DNA of 64,000 bases. Origin: Clostridium tepidum. GTDB lineage: Bacteria > Bacillota > Clostridia > Clostridiales > Clostridiaceae. Below are positions 16,941 through 25,865 of this stretch, one piece after another. The position numbers and the translations under genes are program-made. Within the stretch, counting starts at the first letter, position 1. The number at the start of each line of letters is the position of its first letter. The DNA lies in NCBI RefSeq assembly GCF_002008345.1, contig NZ_MRAE01000004.1:62001-126000 (forward strand). Reading direction: 5' to 3'. The notes beneath the pieces were generated by a model that saw only the letters and a program-made list of their open reading frames with translations, ran no database searches and was not told the origin of the DNA.

Positions 16941-18839
16941 CTAAATATCTAAAAGATTTCTCTTATAATCAGAATAAAGCTTTCTAAGTAGTTTCATTTT
17001 TTCATCTATTTCTAATTGTAAATTAGAAATAGTTTTATAATCATTATTTTCTTTAGCTTCTCTTATTTGACCAAATAAAGATTTATTAGAGCAGGTATCT
17101 TTCATTAAGCATTGTCTAAGATCATTAATTTTAGACCAGTTATGAATATCCAAATCAGAGGCTTTATTTACTTCATGTAATTGAGAAAAACTTCTAATTT
17201 CTTCTATATAATTTGGAATTATTCTATTTGTTATTTCAACTAACCATCTTTCAAGAGCAGCTAGTTTGTAACTATTAATAATTTTATATGTGAATACATC
17301 ACCAGCTTTTAGCACTTCTATTTTATCTTTATATTTGTCTAAAGAGCATATATTTTCGTATACAGTAGAAGGCGCTTTACCAAAGATTTTACTTCTTTCT
17401 TCTTCAGTATAGTATTCAAATACGTCTTCTTCACTTCTATATTGTCTTCCCTTTTCAAGATAGTCGCCATTTTCATCAGGTGATTTTGAAAGTTCTTTTA
17501 AAAGTTCATCTTCATTTTTATTATTTTCTATAGCATACTTTATTCCATCAATCATAGACATACATAAAGAAGCTACTGTCAAATAAGTGTTACTGCGAGG
17601 ATTTGGTGATCTTAACTCAAATCTTGTAGCTAAAGGATTATCCAAGTCTCTTATAACACCTACTAGAATTGTTCTATTTCTTGATGGTAATTCTACAGTA
17701 TGACCTAAAGAAGTCACTGTACATACAGGAGCTTCAAATCCTGGTTTTAATCTTCTTAAAGAGTCATTAGTTGATGAAACAAAAGGATTTATTACTTCAT
17801 AATTTTTTAGTATGCCCATTATAGAGGCATAACCAAAAGAACTTAAATAATGATTTTTATCTGTAGAGAATAAATTTATTATTTTACCATTTTTTAATTT
17901 GAGTGCAACACCTAAGTGAACATGCTTTCCACTACCTGCAACTTCATCTATAGGTTTTGCTAAAAATGTAACATCTAATTTATTATTTCTAAAAGTTTCT
18001 TTTATTATGCTTTTCACTAGCAATTCATTATCTGCTGTTTGTAGGGCATCTGAATATTTCCAATCGATTTCTAATTGCTCCATTATGTGTGTAAACCCAC
18101 CAGAACTAGTTAATTTAGCTTTTACTCCACCAACTTCCTTATGACCCATTTCAGGTTCTAAACCATGCTGTTCCATAATAAGTAAAGATTCTTCTAAAGC
18201 AGTTCTAACACTTCCTTTAGTTCTGTTCCAATATTGTTCATGTAAAACTTGAGAGGTAGATAATTCGTCTACTTCAGCATTATCATTTGGAGTGTTTACC
18301 CAAAATTCTAATTCTGTAGCACAAGTTACGTTTACCTTTTCTATATCATCATAGTTTATATTTAGGGAAGATATAGATTCAGGATGATTTTTTATTAAAT
18401 TTAATAAAGTTGTTTTAAAATATTCTATTGATTTTTTTAGTATGTATCTAGAATCGACAGGTTTATTTTCGTGATAAAGAAAACAAGGAATTCTAAGAGT
18501 ACCGATTGGCTTTTCTGTTTGAGAGTCTATAAGTTCATAGTTATAATCTATAAACCAATTAACATTCATATCTACAATCATATCAACTTTAGCATTATTA
18601 AGAGTTGCAATACCTGGAAGGACAACGGAAGATCCGTCTGTTTGAACACAGCCTTTTATAAATTTATTCATATCTTCCAAAAACAATTTTATAGGAATTT
18701 TTTCGTCAGTGTCATTACCAGCTAAATCAATGCAAACTAAAGACACAAATTTTATTTCAGGATGGGAAATTAAAAATTCTTTAAGTTGCTCTTCGGAATG
18801 CATTTCTTTAGGAATAACATATACTAAATCATCTAACAT
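16941..18839 (-). CDS. Glutamine synthetase family protein, long 632-residue form
   Basis: The catalytic domain of glutamine synthetase (glutamate + ammonia + ATP to glutamine) spans about residues 100-440. Recognisable parts are VTCATELEFWV (metal-binding Glu), GHKEVGG, GSGKHVHLGV, and the ELPSRNRT / RFELRSPNP region with the substrate arginine and glutamate. It is neither standard GlnA (about 440-470 residues) nor GlnN type III (about 700). The extra C-terminal 180 residues are helical and charged. A full activity is likely but a related ligase is possible. A sigma-A promoter lies upstream. Confidence 0.8.
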   Translation of the reverse strand: MLDDLVYVIPKEMHSEEQLKEFLISHPEIKFVSLVCIDLAGNDTDEKIPIKLFLEDMNKFIKGCVQTDGSSVVLPGIATLNNAKVDMIVDMNVNWFIDYNYELIDSQTEKPIGTLRIPCFLYHENKPVDSRYILKKSIEYFKTTLLNLIKNHPESISSLNINYDDIEKVNVTCATELEFWVNTPNDNAEVDELSTSQVLHEQYWNRTKGSVRTALEESLLIMEQHGLEPEMGHKEVGGVKAKLTSSGGFTHIMEQLEIDWKYSDALQTADNELLVKSIIKETFRNNKLDVTFLAKPIDEVAGSGKHVHLGVALKLKNGKIINLFSTDKNHYLSSFGYASIMGILKNYEVINPFVSSTNDSLRRLKPGFEAPVCTVTSLGHTVELPSRNRTILVGVIRDLDNPLATRFELRSPNPRSNTYLTVASLCMSMIDGIKYAIENNKNEDELLKELSKSPDENGDYLEKGRQYRSEEDVFEYYTEEERSKIFGKAPSTVYENICSLDKYKDKIEVLKAGDVFTYKIINSYKLAALERWLVEITNRIIPNYIEEIRSFSQLHEVNKASDLDIHNWSKINDLRQCLMKDTCSNKSLFGQIREAKENNDYKTISNLQLEIDEKMKLLRKLYSDYKRNLLDI

Positions 18840-18912
18840 AATTTACCTCCCCAAATTTTTAAATACAATCAATTTCATATCATATAATTATATTGTACAT
18901 AATATATCCAAT

Positions 18913-18941
18913 ATATTATAATTAAAATTTTTATATGTCAA
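18913..18941 (-). promoter_or_regulatory. Promoter of the glutamine synthetase gene
   Basis: Minus strand: TTGACA (18936-18941), 17-base spacer, TAATAT (18913-18918), about 70 bases before the start. Confidence 0.6.
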
Positions 18942-19031
18942 TAGAAATTTTATTTATACATTTATATAATAGATATTATTGATAATATATTATAGAGTGA
19001 GAAATGATATTTATATGATGAGGTGATAAAA

Positions 19032-19805
19032 TTGAGTATAAATGATAAGCCTATCGGTTTTTTTGATTCTGGAGTAGGTGGAATAAGTGTATTAAAAGAA
19101 GCATTTAAGTTATTGCCAAATGAAAATTTTTTATATTATGGAGATTCAAAGAATGCACCTTATGGAACTAAAAAGGTAGAAGAAGTTAAGGAATTAACCT
19201 TTAATGCAATAGACTTTTTAATGAATAAGGGAATAAAAGCATTGGTTATAGCTTGTAATACGGCTACTAGTGTAACTATAAGCGATTTAAGGAAGACATA
19301 TGATATGCCTATTATAGGAATTGAGCCTGCTTTAAAACCTGCAGTAGAATTAAAGAAAAATGGGAAGATAATAATAATGGCGACACCTATGACATTAGCT
19401 GAAAAAAAATTTGAAAATTTGATGAATTTGTATAGAGAAACAGAAGATATAGAACCTTTACCTTGTCCGGGATTAGTAGAATTTATAGAAAGTGGAAAGG
19501 TTTCTGGAGAAGAAGTTTATAATTATTTAAAAGATAAATTTAAAAAGTATAATAATGAAAATATATCAGCTATTGTTTTAGGATGCACTCATTATCCTTT
19601 TATAAAAGAAACTTTAAGAAAAGTAATAGATAATAAAGTAATTATAATAGATGGAAGTGTAGGTACATCTAAAGAATTAAAAAGACAATTAAAAGATAGA
19701 AATATATTAAGAGAAGAAGATAGAGTAGGAAAAGTTACTATATTTAATTCACGTGAGGATGAAGAGATAATAAATTTAAGTTATAATCTTCTTAATATGA
19801 AATAG
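19032..19805 (+). CDS. murI: Glutamate racemase
   Basis: MurI interconverts L- and D-glutamate, supplying D-glutamate for peptidoglycan. The two catalytic cysteines are present in ACNTATS (about 70-76) and GCTHYPF (about 180-186), and GFFDSGVGG near the start is the family signature. The start is probably TTG at 19032, seven bases after GAGGTGAT. A GTG nine bases earlier is in frame but overlaps that ribosome-binding site. It is divergent from the glutamine synthetase gene, so two glutamate-using enzymes share one intergenic region. Confidence 0.94.
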   Translation: MSINDKPIGFFDSGVGGISVLKEAFKLLPNENFLYYGDSKNAPYGTKKVEEVKELTFNAIDFLMNKGIKALVIACNTATSVTISDLRKTYDMPIIGIEPALKPAVELKKNGKIIIMATPMTLAEKKFENLMNLYRETEDIEPLPCPGLVEFIESGKVSGEEVYNYLKDKFKKYNNENISAIVLGCTHYPFIKETLRKVIDNKVIIIDGSVGTSKELKRQLKDRNILREEDRVGKVTIFNSREDEEIINLSYNLLNMK

Positions 19806-19879
19806 TATATTTTTTAAAATTTTATTTTTAATATAAGTATAATTTTTAATATACATAAAAAGCAGAATATAATAGAATA

Positions 19880-19888
19880 TGATATAAT
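19880..19888 (+). promoter_or_regulatory. Extended -10 element before the cyclophilin gene
   Basis: TGATATAAT ending at 19888, 57 bases before the start. No matching -35. Confidence 0.4.
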
Positions 19889-19944
19889 TTATACTAAATA
19901 TGAAATATATGGAACACAATAGTTGTGCGAAAGGGGAAATAAAA

Positions 19945-20463
19945 ATGAATCCTATAGTAAGTATAGAAATGAATAATGGCAAAAATATTAAGATAGAACT
20001 ATATCCAGAAATAGCACCTAATACGGTTAAAAATTTTATATCATTAGTAAATAAAGGTTTTTATAATGGGCTTATATTTCACAGAGTTATTCCTGGATTT
20101 ATGATTCAAGGAGGATGCCCTAATGGAAATGGGATGGGAGGTCCAGGGTACTCAATAAAAGGTGAATTTAAGAGCAATGGATTTAATAATGAATTAAAAC
20201 ATACAGAAGGTGTTTTATCAATGGCTAGAACAATGCAACCAAATTCTGCAGGAAGTCAGTTTTTTATAATGGTAGATAATGCACCTCATTTAGATGGACA
20301 ATATGCAGCTTTTGGAAAGGTTATAGAAGGCTTAGATGTAGTTAAAGAAATAGTAAATGTAGATAGAGATTTTAGAGATAAACCTGTGGAAGATCAAGTT
20401 ATGAAAACAGTAACGGTAGATACTTTTGGAGAGGAATTTGACCAGCCAGAAAAATTAAGTTAA
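19945..20463 (+). CDS. Peptidyl-prolyl cis-trans isomerase, cyclophilin type
   Basis: A 172-residue cytoplasmic cyclophilin that speeds proline cis-trans isomerisation in protein folding. FHRVIPGFMIQGG (with the catalytic Arg in FHR), GSQFFIMVDNAPHLDGQYAAFGKV are the active-site segments. No signal peptide. The frame is open 15 codons further upstream, but AAAGGGG lies at correct distance from the ATG at 19945 and the fold begins there. It probably leads a short operon with the DUF3783 and XRE/S24-like genes, whose spacings are 16 and 13 bases. Confidence 0.93.
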   Translation: MNPIVSIEMNNGKNIKIELYPEIAPNTVKNFISLVNKGFYNGLIFHRVIPGFMIQGGCPNGNGMGGPGYSIKGEFKSNGFNNELKHTEGVLSMARTMQPNSAGSQFFIMVDNAPHLDGQYAAFGKVIEGLDVVKEIVNVDRDFRDKPVEDQVMKTVTVDTFGEEFDQPEKLS

Positions 20464-20479
20464 AGAGGAGGCGTTTTAT

Positions 20480-20854
20480 TTGATTAATAATAAGTTGATG
20501 CTTGTTTATGGCTTAGAAAACGAAGAATTAAACTTGTTAAAAGATATGTGCTTAAAAAATAATTTGCCGAGTTTTAAAATAGTAAATAAAAATATGTGTA
20601 AAATGAAATTAAGGGATATAATAAAAGGTATGAACTTAGAAGTAGAGGACATAGATATGCCAGAAGAAAAAGTAGTTATATTCAATAATTTTTCTGACAC
20701 TGAATTAAACTTAGGGGTAAAAAAGATAAAAGAAATTTTAAAACCAACACCTATAATGGCGGTAGTAACAGAAAATTCCATAGATTGGGAATTTGAATAT
20801 TTAGTAAATCATTTAATAGAAGAAAGAGAATGGCATAGAAAACAAAATAGATAA
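20480..20854 (+). CDS. DUF3783 domain protein
   Basis: A 124-residue cytoplasmic protein of the DUF3783 family, found widely in clostridia. It is alpha/beta in pattern, with the conserved block VVIFNNFSDTELN around residues 64-76 and a charged helical C-terminus EEREWHRKQ. It has no known catalytic motif. The start is TTG, eight bases after a strong GAGGAGG. It is coupled between a cyclophilin and an XRE-type regulator. Function unknown. Confidence 0.75.
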   Translation: MINNKLMLVYGLENEELNLLKDMCLKNNLPSFKIVNKNMCKMKLRDIIKGMNLEVEDIDMPEEKVVIFNNFSDTELNLGVKKIKEILKPTPIMAVVTENSIDWEFEYLVNHLIEEREWHRKQNR

Positions 20855-20867
20855 AAGGTGATGAAAA

Positions 20868-21530
20868 GTGAGTAGAGTATCTGATAAAATAAAAGAAGCT
20901 AGATTAAAAAAGGGATTGACACAGAAGCAATTAGCTAAAAAGTTAGGTGTAGCAGAAAGTTTTATAAATGAGGTGGAATCCGGAAGAAAAATAATAAATG
21001 AAAGTTTAATGAATAGAATATCAAAAGTATTAGGAAAAGATATAAATGATATAGTAGTTTCTTTTGAAGAAGAAGTATCCTCAGAGCCTAAAAAAGAAGT
21101 TTCTATAAATAAAAGTAATAAAGTAAATGATGTATGGGATAATGCTTTTAGCTCTATAATAAAAGATGTTCCAGTTTACAATTATAATCTAGATAAAATT
21201 ATTGATAAGAAGCAATTACCTATCATAGGAAATAAGGTTAATGGGATCCATCAAGATAAAGTTTTGTTTTTAAAAATAGAAGAAGAAGATATGTCTGGTT
21301 TTAGAATAAATAAGGGAGATATAGCATTTGGATATATTCATCATGAGATGGAAAATAATTGTATATTCCTTATAGAACATAATAATAAAAGATTTGTAAG
21401 ACAATTAAAGAGATTAGATGGAAACAAAATATTGTTGATAAGTAATGGAATAGCTTTAAGAACTGAAGCTGTTAGATTAAAAGATATAAAAATTATAGCT
21501 AAATTGCTAAAAGTAGAAATAATTCTTTAA
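20868..21530 (+). CDS. XRE-family regulator with S24-like C-terminal domain
   Basis: Residues 6-62 form an XRE-type helix-turn-helix (LTQKQLAKKLGVAESFINEVESGR). From about 115 to 220 there is a LexA/S24-like fold. The nucleophile position is Ser143 in EDMSGFRINKGD, but the LexA lysine position in the VKRL-like segment is arginine (FVRQLKRL, Arg178), so self-cleavage is doubtful. That suggests a phage-repressor-like or stress regulator that has lost RecA-dependent autolysis. No prophage genes are nearby. The start is GTG after GGTGAT, and a strong terminator follows. Confidence 0.8.
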   Translation: MSRVSDKIKEARLKKGLTQKQLAKKLGVAESFINEVESGRKIINESLMNRISKVLGKDINDIVVSFEEEVSSEPKKEVSINKSNKVNDVWDNAFSSIIKDVPVYNYNLDKIIDKKQLPIIGNKVNGIHQDKVLFLKIEEEDMSGFRINKGDIAFGYIHHEMENNCIFLIEHNNKRFVRQLKRLDGNKILLISNGIALRTEAVRLKDIKIIAKLLKVEIIL

Positions 21531-21591
21531 TAGTAAATTAAACTAATTATTGAAAATAAATTTTATGTAAAAACAACGGAGAATAGGATTA

Positions 21592-21644
21592 AATCACTAT
21601 AAATATTACTGGGATATAGTAATATTTATAGTGATTATTTTTAT
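21592..21644 (+). terminator. Intrinsic terminator of the cyclophilin operon
   Basis: Nearly perfect 19-base stem beginning AATCACTATAAATATTACT, with a GGGATAT loop and a T-rich tail. Confidence 0.85.
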
Positions 21645-21716
21645 ACAAAAGGAATATATATTTTTATAAGAAAATAATAATTACATAAGAAATATTTTAT
21701 AATTTATGATAAAGCT

Positions 21717-21745
21717 TTGTAAATAATTTGCATCCATTATATAAT
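21717..21745 (+). promoter_or_regulatory. Promoter of the H-NOX chemoreceptor gene
   Basis: TTGTAA (21717-21722), 17-base spacer, perfect TATAAT (21740-21745), about 70 bases before the start. Confidence 0.6.
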
Positions 21746-21815
21746 TAATATATTAAAGAAATTTAAATATTTACGATTATTAAATAGAAAACATAAGGTA
21801 TAAGGAGGAGTTTGT

Positions 21816-23612
21816 ATGAAGGGTACAGTAGTAGCAACATGGGTAAAAACATGCAGAAAGCTATATGGCGAAGAAGCAGTTGACCAAGCTATGAATGCTG
21901 TAGGATGGCAAGGTAAAATATTTTCCCCAATGGAAAATGTTGAGGATATAAAAGTTAAAAATATGATAGACAAAATAGCCAGTAATGTTAATAAAGATGT
22001 TAAAACCTTATGGGGACAAATAGGACAAGATAACTTGAAAGCTTTTAACAAAGATTATCCTGCTTTTTTTGAACATGAAAACTTGTATTCATTTTTAAAA
22101 TCTATGTTTGATGTTCATGTAGTTATGACAAAAAAATTTCCAGGAGCTAAGCCGCCACTTTTAACTATAAAACCTATATCTGAAAGAGAAGCTATATTTA
22201 CTTATAGTTCTAAAAGAGGAATGTTTGATTATTTTTTAGGACTTTTAAAAGGAAGTGCAGAACATTTTAAAGAAAATATTAAAGTAGATGAAATAGAAAG
22301 AAAAGATGATTTTTTAAAGCTCAAACTTACTTTTGAGAAAAATATTTATTATAATAAAACTTTTAAAGTTAACAAAATATTGTCTTTAGGCTTTATAAAA
22401 AATATAGGAGGAAAGGTTGCTTTATTTACTTTTATAATAAGTATGCTATCATCCTTTATTTTATTAGGAACTAATAATTTAATTAAGACTTTAGTTTTAT
22501 CTATTATATCATCTGTGGCTGCTTATGTATCAACAGAAATATTGCTAATGCCTAAATATTTAATATTTGAAGAAATAAATAAAATAAATAAAAATCATTA
22601 TATAGAAGAGGGAGATATTAAAACAGGTGACTTTTTAGAAGAATTATATAAAGAATTAAAGAAACATAAAGATATAATAAAGGCTGATTTTGTAGGATTC
22701 AAAGGTGTAACAGATGAAATGAATACTTTTGTAGATAACATAAATCTTATATCAGAAACTATGAGTCATACATCTACAGAGATATCAGGAGTAGTTGAAC
22801 AAGTAGCTAGTTGTGCGGTAAACCAAGCTGAAAATACTGAACAAGTAGTAGCGGTTTTAAATAATAATATACAAAACTTAAAAGATATAGTTAGTAGTGA
22901 AAATGGTAATAAGTTAGAATTAGAAAAAGCTTTAGAAAAAGTAAACAATAGTTACAATAATGTTAATAATACTAGCAAAAATATTTTAGATTCTCTTGAA
23001 AAATTCCAAGAAGTTAAAGATAAAGGTTTAGAATTAGAAAATAAGGCAAAAGATATAACAAATATAGTATCTATTGTATCTGGAATATCAGAACAAACTA
23101 ATCTATTAGCTCTAAATGCCTCCATTGAAGCAGCAAGAGCAGGAGAACAAGGTAAAGGTTTTGCTGTAGTTGCAGAAGAGGTTAGAAAACTAGCAGAACA
23201 ATCTAAAGAAGCAGTTGAAGAAATTAATAATAATCTTATAGAGTTTGCAAGCGATATAAAAAATTTAGTTGTTAGAATAGAATCTCAATACAATGTGTTA
23301 GAAAAAGAAACAGATAGATTAGAAGAAGTTAGGGATATTAGTTATGGTGCTACAACATCTATAGGTACTGTAGCTTCTGCTATGATTAAAACTATAAATG
23401 AACTTAATAAAGAAGCAGATTCTATATCAAGTATATATAATAATATAGAATCTTTAGCAGCTATAGCAGAGGAAAATTCAGCTTCATCAGAAGAAGTTAG
23501 TGCTAATGTATCAAGTTATACTAATGAAATAAAAAAATTAGTTAATAATATACATGAGTTTAAACAGATAACAGAAACATTTAAATCAGATTTAAGTAGA
23601 TATAAAATATAA
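21816..23612 (+). CDS. H-NOX (heme NO/O2-binding) methyl-accepting chemotaxis protein
   Basis: A 598-residue fusion of a gas sensor to a chemoreceptor. Residues 1-185 form an H-NOX heme domain: proximal ligand His101 in MFDVHVV, the heme-propionate motif YxSxR at Tyr130-Ser132-Arg134, and Tyr139, equivalent to the distal-pocket tyrosine of Thermoanaerobacter H-NOX. Two membrane segments follow (about 200-245). The cytoplasmic signalling hairpin (about 400-510) has the tip [20 protein letters not shown] that binds CheA/CheW. This is the layout of the NO sensor SONO of C. botulinum. The sensor domain is cytoplasmic, unlike most receptors. Confidence 0.93.
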   Translation: MKGTVVATWVKTCRKLYGEEAVDQAMNAVGWQGKIFSPMENVEDIKVKNMIDKIASNVNKDVKTLWGQIGQDNLKAFNKDYPAFFEHENLYSFLKSMFDVHVVMTKKFPGAKPPLLTIKPISEREAIFTYSSKRGMFDYFLGLLKGSAEHFKENIKVDEIERKDDFLKLKLTFEKNIYYNKTFKVNKILSLGFIKNIGGKVALFTFIISMLSSFILLGTNNLIKTLVLSIISSVAAYVSTEILLMPKYLIFEEINKINKNHYIEEGDIKTGDFLEELYKELKKHKDIIKADFVGFKGVTDEMNTFVDNINLISETMSHTSTEISGVVEQVASCAVNQAENTEQVVAVLNNNIQNLKDIVSSENGNKLELEKALEKVNNSYNNVNNTSKNILDSLEKFQEVKDKGLELENKAKDITNIVSIVSGISEQTNLLALNASIEAARAGEQGKGFAVVAEEVRKLAEQSKEAVEEINNNLIEFASDIKNLVVRIESQYNVLEKETDRLEEVRDISYGATTSIGTVASAMIKTINELNKEADSISSIYNNIESLAAIAEENSASSEEVSANVSSYTNEIKKLVNNIHEFKQITETFKSDLSRYKI

Positions 23613-23671
23613 TCAAATATTTAAAGATAGATCTATTTAAAGACTTGATAAAATATAATTTAAATTTTAAG

Positions 23672-23715
23672 AAAGCTATGAAATATAGAGAAATATTTTA
23701 TTTCATAGCTTTTAT
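23672..23715 (+). terminator. Bidirectional terminator
   Basis: Stem AAAGCTATGAAAT / ATTTCATAGCTTT between convergent genes, with T- and A-rich flanks. Confidence 0.75.
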
Positions 23716-23752
23716 TTATTTTAAAGTTGGCATAAAAATTTATTGTTATATT

Positions 23753-24649
23753 CTATACTCCTGTTAGATCAAAATTAGGAATAAATTCTTTAGATGAAGA
23801 TGAAGCTTCTTGTATAAAAGCATTTTTTATTCCCAGTTCCAAACAATAATCTATTATAGCATCATAATGTTTAGGATTAAGATTTTTATTAAGTTCACTT
23901 AGCTTACAAAAATTTTCTATAGGGGTATATTGATTCATTATGCTTATATAAACTTTATGATTAAATTTTTTAAAGATAAAATCTATTATCTTTTTTGTAT
24001 CAAATAATAGTCCAGGTAACATAAGATGTCTTATTATAACTCCTTTTTCAATAATTCCATCATTATTAAATACTGGTGTTCCAACTTGATTAAACATTTC
24101 TTCTATGGCTTTACATGCAATGTTAAAGTAATTATCGCAATTAGAGTATCTTTTTGCATATTTATCATCAAAATACTTTAAATCTGGTAAAAATACATCA
24201 ATATAGCCTTTTAAAGATTTTATAGTGTCAATATTTTCATATCCATTAGAATTATATAGTATAGGTATAGTTAATCCATTATTTTTTGAAATTTTTATGA
24301 CCTCTATAATTTGAGGAACGTAGTGAGTGGGAGTAACTAAGTTTATATTATGAGCATTTTTGTTTTGCATTTGCAAAAAAATGTTAGCCAAATGATTAAC
24401 GGAAATTTCCTTACCCTTTCCTAAATGACTGATTTCATGATTTTGGCAAAAAACACATTTCAAATTACAGTTTGAAAAGAATATTGTTCCCGAGCCATTA
24501 ATTCCTGATATGCAGGGTTCTTCCCAATAATGAAGAGCGGCTCTTGCAACTTTTATTTTAGAATTAGCTTTGCAAAAGCCTAATTTATTTTGCATTCTAT
24601 TTATTTCACAATTTCTAGGACATAGTGTACAATTTTCTAATATATTCAT
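23753..24649 (-). CDS. Radical SAM protein, PflX-like (COG1313)
   Basis: A 298-residue radical SAM protein. The SAM cluster motif CX3CX2C is CNLKCVFC near residues 65-72. An extra N-terminal cysteine group CTLCPRNC (7-14) plus FCKAN (25-29) suggests a second metal site. This layout fits the PflX/COG1313 group, related to pyruvate formate-lyase activases but with no proven substrate. No glycyl-radical enzyme is next to it; the YjjI gene is 12 kb away with its own activase. It follows the YkvI-like transporter by 31 bases, probably one transcript. Confidence 0.78.
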   Translation of the reverse strand: MNILENCTLCPRNCEINRMQNKLGFCKANSKIKVARAALHYWEEPCISGINGSGTIFFSNCNLKCVFCQNHEISHLGKGKEISVNHLANIFLQMQNKNAHNINLVTPTHYVPQIIEVIKISKNNGLTIPILYNSNGYENIDTIKSLKGYIDVFLPDLKYFDDKYAKRYSNCDNYFNIACKAIEEMFNQVGTPVFNNDGIIEKGVIIRHLMLPGLLFDTKKIIDFIFKKFNHKVYISIMNQYTPIENFCKLSELNKNLNPKHYDAIIDYCLELGIKNAFIQEASSSSKEFIPNFDLTGV

Positions 24650-24680
24650 GTTTACACATCCGTTCTTCTTTAGAATTATA

Positions 24681-25727
24681 TTATTTTTCTTTAATATAAA
24701 ATATAATACATTGAATCATAAAAATAAAGCTTATAACAGCAAAACTAGGATATAATACACTTATAAGGTTCACAAATCCCAATTGAGATATTGGAATAGC
24801 TAAAAGAATAACAATAAAAACTGATTTGTTATAAGATATTCCTAAAGATTCTTCCATTGTTTTTCCTACACTAAAAATATTAGAAACTTCTGTGGAAAAC
24901 ATTTCAAGCCAAATTATACACAGAAGCATTATTTGTATTAAAGTACCAAACCTATTAGCTATATACAAAAGAGGTATTTCATATTTAAAAATATAAGGAA
25001 TATTAAGCAGTAGTAATAAATTTATTATAAAAGATAAAATTGTAAGTCCTAAAGAACCAACAACTAAGCCAGATTTTAATATATTTTTATCTTTTATTTC
25101 AGTGCTAAGAGGTACTAAAACACCACTGCAACATAATATATTAAACCCACTATATATAAGCGTAGATACTAACCAATGCTTTCTATAATGAGGAATTGAT
25201 TTTATTTGGGCTATGCTAACATTTTTTGAAAAAGCTAAATATAGTATAAATACAGTTATAATAACTATCATTAAAGAAGGAACAATAAAAGAATTTATTT
25301 CAATAAGACCTTTTGTATTTCTTAGCAATACAAAAAGAGAAGTTAACACCATGATACAAATACCTACCCATTTAGAAACACCAAAATATTGATTTAATAA
25401 GGCTCCGCTTCCCGCTAAAATTATTGCAGAACTACTTATAAGAAATAGTCCAGTTAATAAATCGATGGCTTTACCTAAAAACCCAGGACTAACTAAATTA
25501 ATTAAACTATTATAAGAAGTTAAATTATGTTTAATACTAATATCAATTATTATAGAACCCATAATAACATATATGAAAAAACATATAGTTAGTCCTATAA
25601 AACTTTTGTATCCGTATGTAGTAAAAAATTGAGTCATTTCTTGACCAGAAGCAAGTCCTGCTCCTACGATAGTTCCAATAAAAACTGCACCCATTTGAAA
25701 AATTAAAGAAAATTTATTTTTATACAT
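24681..25727 (-). CDS. YkvI-like membrane transporter (APC/SNF-type fold)
   Basis: A 348-residue membrane protein with about ten hydrophobic segments. The first helix carries FIGTIVGAGLASGQEMTQFF, the broken-helix pattern of LeuT-fold transporters and typical of COG3949 (YkvI). These are thought to be amino acid or small-solute permeases, but no substrate is proven. It sits upstream of the PflX-like gene on the same strand. Confidence 0.75.
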   Translation of the reverse strand: MYKNKFSLIFQMGAVFIGTIVGAGLASGQEMTQFFTTYGYKSFIGLTICFFIYVIMGSIIIDISIKHNLTSYNSLINLVSPGFLGKAIDLLTGLFLISSSAIILAGSGALLNQYFGVSKWVGICIMVLTSLFVLLRNTKGLIEINSFIVPSLMIVIITVFILYLAFSKNVSIAQIKSIPHYRKHWLVSTLIYSGFNILCCSGVLVPLSTEIKDKNILKSGLVVGSLGLTILSFIINLLLLLNIPYIFKYEIPLLYIANRFGTLIQIMLLCIIWLEMFSTEVSNIFSVGKTMEESLGISYNKSVFIVILLAIPISQLGFVNLISVLYPSFAVISFIFMIQCIIFYIKEK

Positions 25728-25865
25728 ATATCCTCCTATTTAAATTAATATAATCTCCTTATATAAATATATATATAAAAATAAAAATAATGATTTTTAA
25801 TTAAATTTTCTTTTTAGGGAGAAAATAAAATTATATGCTGAATTAAATAAGGAGGGAAGCAAGTA

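Noticed and set aside
20868-21530. Prophage remnant
   Set aside because: Only one phage-repressor-like gene is present, it has a housekeeping operon context, and no other phage genes or att repeats are seen.
23753-24649. Activase of the YjjI enzyme
   Set aside because: YjjI has its own overlapping activase, and this protein has a different cysteine layout and lies 12 kb away next to a transporter.
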